From the NCBI GenBank assembly GCA_963839725.1, contig CAWIWT010000023.1:92128-156127 (forward strand): 64,000 bases of DNA, given 5' to 3'. The position numbers and the translations under genes are program-made. The DNA is from Kumtagia sp963839725. GTDB taxonomy: Bacteria; Pseudomonadota; Alphaproteobacteria; Rhizobiales; Rhizobiaceae. Position 1 is the first letter of the stretch; the number at the start of each line of letters is the position of its first letter. The notes under the pieces are model-generated. The model did not search any database. It was not told where the DNA came from and saw nothing but the letters and a program-made list of their open reading frames with translations. Positions 54,213 through 63,005 of the stretch are shown in pieces.

Positions 54213-54770
54213 TCAGATTTCGGCGATGAGCAGTTTCATGATCTCCGTGTTGTAGGACTTGGGCGAACGGTCGGTTCCTTCCACGCGCACCGCTAGCCGT
54301 CCCGCCAGCCTGTGGAGTTTCGCATCGTCAAGCACCGCGTCCTGCTCCTCGACGAACCGCTCGAGGGCTGACCTCGCCTCGTTGATCAGGCGGGTGCTCG
54401 GCGGAACGGTTTCGCCGTTCCAGCCGTTGAAGTGGCCGATCAGGCTGGAATCGCCGATCAGTTCGGCCAGCGGCACCTCGCAGAAGCTGGCGAAGAGCTC
54501 GATCTTGTCGACGGTCCAGGGGTGGCCGGACTGATCGTTCAGCAGCTTGCTGACGGCGCCCTGGGAAATGCCGAGATGCAGGGCGAGATGCTCCTGCGTG
54601 CGTCCGTGAATGTGTTTCTGGCGCTCCCATTCCTGCCTGATATTGGTCTTGATGCGCGCCGACACGCTGCGGGAATAGATACTGGGCTCTCCCGAACGGT
54701 CTTCGCCGCCCATCTTCTCCATTTCGCCCGCATCGACGTACGGCGAAGCTTCTATCACGCGCACAATCAT
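54213..54770 (-). CDS. XRE-family transcriptional regulator
   Basis: 185 aa. Residues about 40-105 hold a Cro/CI-type helix-turn-helix (IKTNIRQEWERQKHIHGRTQEHLALHLGISQGAVSKLLNDQSGHPWTVDKIELFASFCEVPLAELI). The C-terminal helical region (STRLINEARSALERFVEEQD) may be for dimerisation or ligand. It stands alone with no recognisable partner toxin or phage gene nearby. Confidence 0.85.
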   Translation of the reverse strand: MIVRVIEASPYVDAGEMEKMGGEDRSGEPSIYSRSVSARIKTNIRQEWERQKHIHGRTQEHLALHLGISQGAVSKLLNDQSGHPWTVDKIELFASFCEVPLAELIGDSSLIGHFNGWNGETVPPSTRLINEARSALERFVEEQDAVLDDAKLHRLAGRLAVRVEGTDRSPKSYNTEIMKLLIAEI

Positions 54771-55502
54771 GGTCGGCTTCCAGTCCTGCCAATTGCAGCG
54801 ATATTTGCCAAAAATATTCCAAGCAGGAAAGCGCTAAATTCGCTGTTGGCCGATTTTTCTGCGCACGCCAGCGTATCGAGACGTCACAAAAGCGCGGAAT
54901 TCTGAACCTGGGTCGCGATCCGGCCAGTCACGACCGCCCCGAGCGCAACGGCGCATATTCGTTTCAGGAATATACTTGCCTTGCCAGGCTCGTGATGAAC
55001 GCCGAGCAGGTCCAGCTCGCTTTCCATGAAGGTCTTGACCTTCAGCCAGTCAAGCGGCCGCGTGGATGAGGATCGTTCCACCGATCGAGTGGTCTGCGCC
55101 CCTGTCATAACGCTCGTGAAACTCGGCGAGCGGCCGTCGCCGGTAGTTCCACCAAAGGTAGGCATCATCGGAGCAATGAACGCCAACCGGCCGCTGCCGG
55201 TATCTCGCGATTTGGGCACGCTTTATGCATATTAAAAGCCCACCAGGTTGCAATCAGGCTTTTTGTTGTCGGATAGTGGATCTGCGGGTGCTCGAACGGC
55301 ACCCACTTGTTCTTTGCTCTCGCCGACACCATATCTGGAACATAGCGGGAACATCCGCTGGTTGGCAGACCGGAACACGGAAAGGAGCGACGCGATGATG
55401 ACGTCGGAACCGGCCTGACTGGACTGCTCCGGCAAAATGAGGGCCGTCAAGCACCTCTCTCGTTGGCGCGCCTCCCTTGCCGGAACGGCAAGGAGGTGCC
55501 CT
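54771..55502. other. Region of fragments, including a DNA ligase piece
   Basis: No intact gene. Minus-strand 54965-55060 encodes RPLDWLKVKTFMESELDLLG and VHHEPGKAS, motif V and the following strand of ATP-dependent DNA ligases. Another minus-strand stretch near 55060-55170 (CSDDAYLWWNYRRRPLAEFH) is protein-like but not recognised. Confidence 0.5.
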
Positions 55503-55817
55503 ATGGCACGCAAATCTGTGTTGGGTTGGGTGAAAGCCCTGGTTCTTGCCGGTGCCTTGGCGGCGGGTACGAATGCCGCCAGCGCCCAGTACCAATTCTG
55601 CGACGAGCATGGCGACCTTGTCGCCCATCTGAGCGAGAAATACCAGGAAAGACAGTTTGCTTTCGGGCTGATCGGCCGCGTGGCGATCATGGAAGTCTTT
55701 GTCGCAGAGACGGGAAGCTGGACCATCGTCGTCACCGATGTCGCCGACAGAAGCTGCATTATTGCTGCCGGCGACAATTGGGAAAGCGTGGTGGCCCCAG
55801 TCGGTCATGACGCATGA
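55503..55817 (+). CDS. Small secreted conserved hypothetical protein
   Basis: 104 aa. The signal peptide (WVKALVLAGALAAGTNAASA) is followed by a domain with FCDEHGDLVAHLSEKYQERQ, AIMEVFVAETGSWTIVVTDV and SCIIAAGDNWESVV. It resembles the many small rhizobial secreted proteins with a paired-cysteine CxxR...CxIAAGxxW pattern. AAGGAGG lies six bases before the ATG. It appears intact. The function is unknown. Confidence 0.7.
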   Translation: MARKSVLGWVKALVLAGALAAGTNAASAQYQFCDEHGDLVAHLSEKYQERQFAFGLIGRVAIMEVFVAETGSWTIVVTDVADRSCIIAAGDNWESVVAPVGHDA

Positions 55818-56226
55818 CGGCCAGACCGTCGGTATCGTGGAGACCGGAAAGAAGTCATTCGTCGGTATCCCGTTGATTGGTTTGATCAAGGGGATACCGC
55901 ATCCAATGGACGTCGAAGCTTGAATGCAGGAGCGCGAAGGGTGCGCTGCATTCAATCGCGGTGGCGAAGATCGTGCGGTCAGAAGGCCTAGTAGCGCAGC
56001 CGATCGATCCTCCACCACACAAATTGAGGCAGAACCCAATTAACTGCCAAGCGACACCGCCAACAGCCACTTTAGGCGCATCTTCCAAATTCAGTGCCGT
56101 CCAAGGAATTTCCACTTTCCACTCATACCGAAATTCAGACTTAGACCACCAAAGCCAATCCGTGCCCTCGGGGATACGATTGCGAACAAAACAGGAATTT
56201 GTGATCGTCTGAGCTGATAGCTTGGG
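55818..56226. other. Intergenic region with a possible minus-strand fragment
   Basis: 409 bases. A minus-strand frame over 55960-56170 (IPEGTDWLWWSKSEFRYEWK and VEIPWTALNLEDAPKVAVGG) has protein-like composition but no start and no recognised family. Nothing else is supported. Confidence 0.4.
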
Positions 56227-58313
56227 ATGATTCGATCTGTGACTGCCGCCGCTGCCTATCTTGAAACACTTAATATCGAGCAGCGGCGCGCTGTCGAACA
56301 TGGCGTCGTCGACGCAAAGGCGACAATCGCCGCCCCACTCCTTATTATCGCCGGTGCCGGATCCGGAAAAACCAACACTCTTGCCCACCGGGTCGCTCAT
56401 CTGATCGTTGGTGGCGCCGATCCGCGCCGCATCCTGCTGATGACATTCTCGCGCCGTGCAGCGGCCGAAATGTCGCGCCGAGTCGAACGAATCTGCAAAC
56501 GTGTCTTCAACGGCAGCGCGGGAGTGATGACGGATGTTCTGACCTGGGCTGGTACTTTCCATGGGATTGGCGCGCGGCTTCTGCGCGACTATGCCGAGCA
56601 GATTGGACTCGATCCGGGATTCACGATTCACGATCGGGAGGACAGTGCGGATCTGATGAACCTGGCCCGGCATGAGCTGGGATTTCAAAGATGGAAAGCC
56701 GTTTCCCGACCAAGGGGACCTGCCTGTCCATCTATTCCCGCGCTGTGAATTCGGAGATACCGCTCGACGAGGTGCTGGGGACTTTCTACCCGTGGTGCGC
56801 GGGTTGGTCGGCGCAACTGCGCGAGCTGTTCGCTACCTATGTTGAGGCCAAACAGGCACAGAATGTCCTCGACTACGATGACCTGCTCCTCTACTGGGCG
56901 CAGGCCGTCAATGATCCGATACTGGCTGATGACATTGGCGGCCGCTTCGATCACATCGTGGTCGACGAATACCAGGACACCAATCGCCTGCAGGCTTCGA
57001 TCCTGATGGCGCTGAAGCCAGGCGGGCGCGGGCTCACCGTCGTCGGCGACGACGCCCAGTCCATCTATTCGTTCCGCGCCGCGACGGTGCGCAACATCCT
57101 GGAGTTTCCGCAACAGTTCAGTCCCGCCGCTGCGGTGATTACTCTCGATCGCAACTACCGATCGACCCAGCCGATCCTGTCTGCCGCCAATGGCGTCATC
57201 GATCTCGCGACGGAGCGCTTCACCAAGAACCTCTGGACCGAACGACAATCGGCCGAGCGGCCGCAGTTGGTGAGTGTGCGTGACGAGGCCGATCAGGCGA
57301 GATACGTCGCCGATCGCGTTTTGGAAAACCGCGAAGTTGGCACTGCCCTGAAGCAGCAGGCCGTACTTTTTCGCGCGTCGCATCATAGCGGGCCGCTCGA
57401 AGTGGAGCTGACCCGCCGCAACATCCCGTTCCTCAAGTTTGGCGGTCTCAAATTCCTCGACAGCGCCCATGTAAAGGACATGCTGGCGGCTCTCCGGTTT
57501 GCGCAAAACCCACGAGATCGGGTCGCGGGATTCCGGCTGATGCAGCTTTTGCCCGGCGTCGGACCGCAGACGGCAAGTCGGGTGCTCGACGTGATGGCGG
57601 CCGATCCCGAGCCAATTGCATCCCTTTGCGAAATCCCATCGCCGCCCCGGTGCGGCGATGACTGGACCGCCCTTGTCCAGGTGCTGCAGCATTTGTGGAC
57701 CGGCAGCTCGGCTTGGCCCGCCGAGATTGAACTGGTGCGACGCTGGTACGAGCCGCATCTGGAACGCATTCATGAGGACGCGACGACGCGCATGGCCGAC
57801 CTGCTGCAGCTTGAACAGATCGCGTCGGGCTATGCCTCACGGGAACGGTTCTTAATCGAGCTCACCCTCGATCCACCGGACGCAACGAGTGACCAGGCCG
57901 GCGTTCCGCATCTCGATGAGGATTATTTGATCCTGACGACGATCCATTCGGCCAAGGGCCAGGAATGGAAGTCCGTGTTCGTGCTCAACGTCGTCGATGG
58001 CTGTATCCCGATCGACCTCGGCGTCGGCACGAAGGATGAGATCGACGAAGAACGCCGCGTGCTGTACGTCGCCATGACGAGGGCTAAGGATAGCCTGCAT
58101 CTCGTTACCCCTCAGCGTTTTTTCACCCACGGCCAGAACGCCCAGGGCGATCGGCATGTCTATGCCTCGCGTACCCGTTTCATCCCCGCCAACCTGCTCA
58201 AACTCTTCGAATGCTGCACTTGGCCTGTTGTGGTTGCCGGACAGGACAGTCGACCAGACGCACGCCAGGTTCGGATTGACGTCGGGGCTCGGATGCGTGG
58301 GATGTGGCGTTAA
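56227..58313 (+). pseudogene. UvrD/Rep-type ATP-dependent DNA helicase with a single-base frameshift
   Basis: Superfamily 1A helicase. All motifs are present: Walker A IIAGAGSGKTNTLAHRV, motif Ia LLMTFSRRAAAEM, motif II VVDEYQDTNRLQ, motif III GDDAQSIYSFRAA, motif IV-like LDRNYRSTQPIL, motif V TIHSAKGQEWKSVFV and motif VI EERRVLYVAMTRAKDSLHL. The frame from 56227 ends at 56748, and the rest is one frame over from about 56684. Adding a T to the TTT at 56683-56685 gives ...HELGFSKMESRFPTKG and joins them into about 694 residues, a normal length. The protein starts at an ATG following TTGGG. Read error or very recent inactivation. Confidence 0.88.
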
Positions 58314-58321
58314 GTGGTGGC

Positions 58322-58447
58322 ATGGGCGAACGCGACGGCACCCCACCTCCGCGTAAGATCATCCATGTGGACATGGATGCCTTCTTCGCCTCGGTCGAAC
58401 AGAGGGACAATCCGGAACTGCGCGGCAAACCGGTCGCCGTTGGCAGG
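58322..58447 (+). pseudogene. dinB: DNA polymerase IV (dinB) 5' fragment
   Basis: Starts MGERDGTPPPRKIIHVDMDA and continues FFASVEQRDNPELRGKPVAV. This is the N terminus of Y-family polymerase IV with the catalytic Asp pair region VDMDAFFASVE. After about residue 42 the frame enters unrelated sequence. It begins nine bases after the helicase stop. Confidence 0.85.
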
Positions 58448-58552
58448 CAGGTCAAGGCCTCCGATGAAAAGGTCTGGCGCAACTTCGGTTCGATACTTGA
58501 TGATGTGTGGCTTGCTCCCCGATTGCCGTTCGCAGGGGTGCCAGAGGCTCGC

Positions 58553-58815
58553 ATGGATGTTTCGGCTTGGCTCCGACATATGGGGCTAGAACAATATGAC
58601 GTGACGTTTCGTGACGACGCGATCGACGGCGAGGTCTTGCCCGCAGACGGACAGTGACCTCGAGAGGCTTGGTGTCGCTCGCCTCGGCCATCGCAAGAAG
58701 CTGCTCAAGGCAAATCGCGGCGCTGGGCGTCGGCCAGGAAAACGCTGCGTTGTCGGGGCGCGAAGAAGGCGGGCGGCGGCAGGTGACCGTGCTCTTCGCC
58801 GAAACCAGTCTGACG
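58553..58815 (+). pseudogene. SAM-domain adenylate/guanylate cyclase, N-terminal fragment
   Basis: In three frames the sequence rebuilds the usual start of soluble cyclases: MDVSAWLRHMGLEQYDVTFR, DDAIDGEVLPA, DSDLERLGVARLGHRKKLLK, AALGVGQENAA and RRQVTVLFAE. The SAM domain and the first strand of the cyclase domain remain; the rest is missing. In one frame it is fused to the dinB fragment. Nothing is supported between 58816 and 59040. Confidence 0.75.
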
Positions 58816-59040
58816 ATTGACGCGATTTGCCCCAAAGCACGCAAATTCCACCTAGAAATTGCCGGTGGCCGGACTAAGTCAATCGTCGCGGTCAATGCCG
58901 CCGTTAGCACTCTGCGGCACAGCACAGCGATTGCGATCGGGAAAAGGCGCAAAACATTGCTCTCCGATCTCTACCAGTCGTAACCGCCGGCGTTGATGCC
59001 TGGTGATATAATGATTTGTCTCTGAGGCTCGGAGTCTACG

Positions 59041-59232
59041 ATGACCGAAAGAACCTTCTCAACGACTGCCGCCGCAATATTCGGAGTCGTTGCCGTGTTG
59101 CACTTGATTCGCATTCTCTTGGGTTGGTCCATTGTCATCGACGGCTGGACGGTTCCTATGTGGGTGAGTTGGGTCGGCCTCGTTATCACCGGCGGTTTGA
59201 GCTACTACGGCGCCAAGCTCGCCATTCGATGA
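59041..59232 (+). CDS. Small two-helix membrane protein
   Basis: 63 aa with two clear membrane helices, AAAIFGVVAVLHLIRILLGW and WVSWVGLVITGGLSYYGAKL, around a short GWSIVIDGWTVPMW hairpin. The composition is typical of conserved small alphaproteobacterial membrane proteins of unknown function. The ATG lies in an otherwise quiet region. Confidence 0.65.
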   Translation: MTERTFSTTAAAIFGVVAVLHLIRILLGWSIVIDGWTVPMWVSWVGLVITGGLSYYGAKLAIR

Positions 59233-59545
59233 TCAAAGCACTGTCGTCGGGAGAGCGGATCTGGCGTCGCTGACTCGCTCTGCTTTTCGCTGATATTGCG
59301 CAACGGACTTTCTGACCGGCCGGAAGGTGGCGGCATTGTCATTCGAAGGGCACCGGAATTGCGCAACGGAGCGGATGTCGCAAAGTTGACCGCATTGCAG
59401 ACGTTTTGTCTCGCGGCGTAATAATCAACGAATTGGCGCAAAGCGGCCGGCCCGGCTGCCCGAAGCGAAGTTGGCTGGCTAACGGATTGGGCTCAGTCCG
59501 CTGGCGCGTGCTATACTCAGCTTGTTCGTTTCGATGGAGTCGTCC
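59233..59545. other. Intergenic region without a supported gene
   Basis: About 310 bases. No conserved frame is recognised on either strand. Confidence 0.5.
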
Positions 59546-59800
59546 ATGGGCGTGATCTTTCCAAATGAAAGTCCTGAGTTTCGCGCAGCCCGCAACAAGC
59601 TGCTGCAACGCGAGGTAGCACTCAGGCGCGAAATGGAGGCGGTGGCCGCGGAGATACGAGCACTCCCGCCGGGTGGAACCGTTCCCGAGGATTACGAATT
59701 TGACCACATCAACGCAAAGGGGAAACCCGCCAAAGTGCGGCTGTCCGAACTGTTTCGGCCCGGTACCGACAGTTTGATCCTCTACCATTACATGTTCCCC
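59546..59800 (+). pseudogene. DUF899 (thioredoxin-like) protein, N-terminal fragment
   Basis: MGVIFPNESPEFRAARNKLL, QREVALRREMEAVAAEIRAL and PPGGTVPEDYEFD, then LSELFRPGTDSLILYHYMFP, is the start of DUF899 proteins. After YHYMFPRHR the sequence turns Arg/Gly-rich and random. The family is normally about 230-260 aa, so two thirds is missing. Confidence 0.8.
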
Positions 59801-59837
59801 CGGCACCGCGGCGATCAGCGGCGGGGACCGAGCGGTG

Positions 59838-60071
59838 ATGGAAGAGCCGGTGGCAGATCCCGGAGACGATTTGGCGGCGGCGCTCAATGAGGCACGTGCG
59901 CGCGGTAAGGTGCACGCCGCAACGATCCTCGCTCGAGAGGACATGCTGAGCGCGGATAAGTTCGCCATGTTGCTCGGCACCAGTCGAATGACGGTCAACA
60001 CCAAACGGCGAAACCACCATTCTCGACGGCATGACTGGTCGCAAGGCGTTGCAGCGCGGCAAAGCGGATGA
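59838..60071 (+). pseudogene. Truncated DNA-binding regulator-like small protein
   Basis: From the ATG at 59838: MEEPVADPGDDLAAALNEARA and ILAREDMLSADKFAMLLGTS then RMTVNTKR. This resembles rhizobial conserved proteins with an MbcA/Xre-like helix-turn-helix (SADxFAxLLGxSRMTVNxKRQ). After the KRR the expected C-terminal half is replaced by unrelated residues, consistent with a frameshift. Confidence 0.55.
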
Positions 60072-60147
60072 GGCGCTCGTAGTTGCCGACAGCATTGCCG
60101 ACGGCACCTTCGCCTGAGTGCCTGGGCTAGATCCTCCATTGGAATTC

Positions 60148-60177
60148 GCGACTGTCGCGCTGTAGCGCGACAGTCGC
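60148..60177. repeat. Perfect 14-bp inverted repeat with a 2-base loop
   Basis: GCGACTGTCGCGCT (60148-60161), GT, AGCGCGACAGTCGC (60164-60177) is a perfect palindrome in noncoding sequence. No T run follows on either side, so it is not an ordinary terminator. It could be a recombination site or a relic of an element end. The rest of 60072-60670 contains no supported gene. Confidence 0.7.
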
Positions 60178-60670
60178 CGCTGGCTTCGCGCAATTGAACA
60201 CAACCCATTGCTCAACGAGGCAGGGCTTGCCGCGGTGCTGCGCGACCTGAAGATCGGGCTCCATGATACGGGATAGAGAATTCTGCCCTTGACTATGAGG
60301 CGACTACCGAGGCCCCGTCAGTAAGTCCTGTTGGCGTGCCTGGGCCAAGCCGACTTTCCTTTGTCGGGCTGTTACTGAAAGCTGGCGTCGGCCGTGACCC
60401 AAGGACCGAGCGCATGTCGCTGCCATCGCGACCGCAACTTGGTTTAGAAGATTACCGACGCGATGAACGCAGCGCCTTCTGCGGATAGACCAGTATCAGC
60501 ACATTGAACGTCGTGTGAAGGCTTCGGCTACGCACTCATGAGCCTGGCCATTGCGGTCCGTTGAAGAGCAGATGAACCTTTCTGGTCGCGCGACGGGAAG
60601 AGCTATCCTGTCTGTAGTCATCGTCGATGCTGCGGTACACCGGCGCCGAGCGCACCTCGCGCATAGGCAA

Positions 60671-60865
60671 TCTCGGGAGGAGATATTCGAGAAGGTCCAC
60701 GCTTTACGCAAGGAGGGGCTCTCCTATTCCGAGATTGCGCGCCGGACCGGGTATGAACGTCGCAGCATTGCGAAATGGCTCGCATTCAAAACGCCGCCAG
60801 ATAGGCGTCGGGCAGCATTGAACCTCACATCACCGTGGTATTTTGAAGCGTTCCTCGCGTCAGCA
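60671..60865 (+). pseudogene. ISL3-family transposase fragment (plus strand)
   Basis: SREEIFEKVHALRKEGLSYS, EIARRTGYERRSIAKWLAFK and PPDRRRAALNLTSPWYFEAFLA matches the helix-turn-helix middle region of rhizobial ISL3 transposases. The frame then degenerates. It points towards another ISL3 piece on the other strand. Confidence 0.75.
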
Positions 60866-61085
60866 TCCCTCGTGGCTTGATGCAGAGGGCCGCAGCGACC
60901 ATGGGCGAGATCGCATGACCAGTCTCCGGATCACGGACGGGATCAAGCCTGAAGGGCGTTGGAGGTGCGTCACTGGCGCGCTGCCTGTCGGACTGGCGCC
61001 ATGCTCCGAGCAGTCGCTCCAGATTTGAGAAGCTTTCCTGTATAGCCGCGCTGCTTGATGTCGTGAAACAGATGCCGGTCGCAAG
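60860..61085 (-). pseudogene. ISL3-family transposase fragment (minus strand)
   Basis: In two frames the minus strand encodes HLFHDIKQRGYTG, SFSNLERLLGAWRQ and DPETGHAISPMVAAALCIKP followed by RGMLT. This is the region that normally follows the plus-strand piece in ISL3 transposases. It is inverted relative to that piece and they meet at 60860. Confidence 0.75.
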
Positions 61086-61207
61086 GTTGCCGTCTTTCCA
61101 GCATTTGCGTCCGCGGCCGCCATGAAGGGGCGCGAAGTGGCAATGCATGAAGCCGGTCGTTTTGCCGCGGCCGTCTAGCCGGTTGTTCGCTGAATAGAGG
61201 GGTCCGG

Positions 61208-61325
61208 CGTTACAAGTCTGAGGGCAATTGCGCTTGCACTGAATGACCGCGGAGTGCGCACTGCCCTGGGCGGCCATTGGCAGGTTTCGAAACGTCCGCA
61301 ACCTGCTGGCCCGTAAGGTTGACCC
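61208..61325 (+). pseudogene. Serine recombinase C-terminal fragment
   Basis: VTSLRAIALALNDRGVRTAL, GGHWQVS and, after a one-base shift, VRNLLARKVD is the typical C-terminal tail of resolvase-type recombinases carried with rhizobial elements. Nothing else in 61086-61495 is recognised. Confidence 0.6.
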
Positions 61326-61495
61326 CGAGCGCCTTTTATAGGAGGGAATTACCGCATCAACGGCAAGAGCAATGAGGCTTAGGGCCCGATTCGGACTTGA
61401 AATAGCAAGACGCGCGGCGCACGATGGCGGGCAGAAATGCACCGAGAGGAAGACAGGGGCGGAGGGCTGGAGCGCAACAGCGCGTGGAGGCAGCC

Positions 61496-61927
61496 ATGAA
61501 CGTCAAAGCAATTCTCGAAGACAAGGGTCGAGCCGTTGAGACGATCGGCCCGAACGAGACGCTCGCCGTGGCGATCAACAGGCTCGCCGAGCGCAGAATC
61601 GGCGCACTGGTCGTGACCAATGGCGATCGCAAGGTGGTCGGCATCGTGTCCGAGCGCGACATCGTCCGCGCCATGGACAAGCATGGGGCTGCGGCGCTGG
61701 AGCAGAGTGTCCGTCACGCAATGACCGCCAAGGTCAAGCTCTGCACCGAGAACCACACGATCAACCAGGTCATGGAGATCATGACCACAGGCCGCTTCCG
61801 CCACCTGCCTGTGGTGAAGAACGGCCAACTCGACGGCATCGTCTCGATCGGCGACGTGGTGAAGAAGCGCATCGAGGAGGTCGAGCGCGAGGCCGAAGAG
61901 ATTATTCACTACATCTCGGCGGGATAG
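61496..61927 (+). CDS. CBS-domain protein
   Basis: 143 aa containing two CBS motifs (a Bateman pair): residues 8-60 (ETIGPNETLAVAINRLAERRIGALVVTNGDRKVVGIVSERDIVRAM) and 75-130 (KVKLCTENHTINQVMEIMTTGRFRHLPVVKNGQLDGIVSIGDVVKKR). Such stand-alone pairs bind adenine nucleotides or NAD and tune partner proteins. The ATG at 61496 has GGAGG six bases upstream. It precedes the nuoJ-nuoK-nuoL-like cluster by 271 bases, so an energy-sensing link is possible but only inferred. Confidence 0.93.
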   Translation: MNVKAILEDKGRAVETIGPNETLAVAINRLAERRIGALVVTNGDRKVVGIVSERDIVRAMDKHGAAALEQSVRHAMTAKVKLCTENHTINQVMEIMTTGRFRHLPVVKNGQLDGIVSIGDVVKKRIEEVEREAEEIIHYISAG

Positions 61928-62198
61928 CCTCGCCGACAAAGGCCCGCCGCGCCGGGGCAATGGCCGTTCTTATTCAGGGTTGTCTGATCCCATCGCCGAA
62001 TCTCCTTCGGCAGCACTGAATCACGGATCAGCAACCTGCGAGATGGCACATTAAAGTCAGAACCTGAAACCGCGGGTATAAACACACGGTAATCTTGAGA
62101 AAAATCCGAGACTAGGGCACAATTTGTGAACTGAAGTGCACGGCTATCTCAAGTCCGGTCCTGTCGCGCCGAGTGACAGTTCGCGTCGGAGGGCGTCG

Positions 62199-62699
62199 AT
62201 GGATCAGGCGTTCTTTCTTCTGTTCGCTGCGGCCTCCGTGATCACGGCATTGACCGTGGTCCTGGCGCGGAATCCGGTTCACAGCGCACTGGCGCTGATG
62301 GCGTGTTTCCTGCAGATCTCGGCGATCTTCATCTTGCTCGAGGCGCCGTTGCTCGCGGTCATCCAGATCTTCGTCTATGTCGGCGCGATCATGGTCCTGT
62401 TCCTTTTCGTGATCATGATGATCGATGTGCGCGAAGCGCTGTCCGAGCGGTTCCTGCCGGGCGGCAACCTGCCGGCTCTGGTGCTGCTCGTCGTGCTTGG
62501 GGTCGAGATGCTGGTGGTGGTGCTTTGGAGCAACCGCTTCTCGATCACGGAGCCTGTCGGCATGGGCACCGCCGGCGATATAAGGCTGCTCAGCACGACG
62601 CTGTTCGCCGAGTATCTCCTGCCGTTTGAAGCCGCCTCCGTCATCCTGCTGGCGGCCCTGGTCGGCGCCATCGTGCTGGCGCGAAAGGAGCAGGCTTGA
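62199..62699 (+). CDS. nuoJ: NADH-quinone oxidoreductase subunit J
   Basis: 166-aa membrane subunit of complex I or a complex I-like antiporter module, with five membrane helices. The NuoJ signature is ARNPVHSALALMACFLQISAIFILLEAPLLAVIQIFVYVGAIMVLFLFVIMMIDV at residues about 24-77, including the pi-bulge helix (VYVGAIMVLFLFVIM). The ATG at 62199 has GGAGG six bases upstream. It overlaps nuoK (TGATG). No nuoA-I genes lie upstream in this window. Confidence 0.95.
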   Translation: MDQAFFLLFAAASVITALTVVLARNPVHSALALMACFLQISAIFILLEAPLLAVIQIFVYVGAIMVLFLFVIMMIDVREALSERFLPGGNLPALVLLVVLGVEMLVVVLWSNRFSITEPVGMGTAGDIRLLSTTLFAEYLLPFEAASVILLAALVGAIVLARKEQA

Positions 62700-63001
62700 T
62701 GGTGCCGCTCTGGTGGCTTGTCGCGCTTGCAGTGGTCCTGTTCGTGATCGGGGCGGCAGGCGTGCTACTCAGGCGCAATATACTGGTCGTGCTGATGTCA
62801 CTGGAGTTGTTGCTTAACTCGGTCAACATCAATTTCATCGCTTTCGGGCGCTACTACGACGACTTCCGCGGGCAGATCTTCGCTATCTTCGTCATCGCAA
62901 TCACTGCGGCAGAGGTTGCCATCGCGCTTGGCATCCTGGTCGCCCTGGTGAGGAACAAGTCCACCCTCAAGGTGGACGACGTGACAATGATGAAGGGATA
63001 G
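62699..63001 (+). CDS. nuoK: NADH-quinone oxidoreductase subunit K
   Basis: 100-aa three-helix membrane subunit (MrpC/NuoK family). The two proton-path glutamates are conserved: Glu in LMSLELLLNSVNINFIAF near residue 35 and Glu in ITAAEVAIALGILVAL near 70. The ATG at 62699 overlaps the nuoJ stop; five bases separate its stop from the next gene's TTG. Confidence 0.96.
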   Translation: MVPLWWLVALAVVLFVIGAAGVLLRRNILVVLMSLELLLNSVNINFIAFGRYYDDFRGQIFAIFVIAITAAEVAIALGILVALVRNKSTLKVDDVTMMKG

Positions 63002-63005
63002 CGGC

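Noticed and set aside
55855..56688. 277-codon minus-strand frame before and over the helicase start
   Set aside because: Most of it is antisense of the helicase. A short part near 55960-56170 is protein-like but has no start or known family, so it is noted only as intergenic content.
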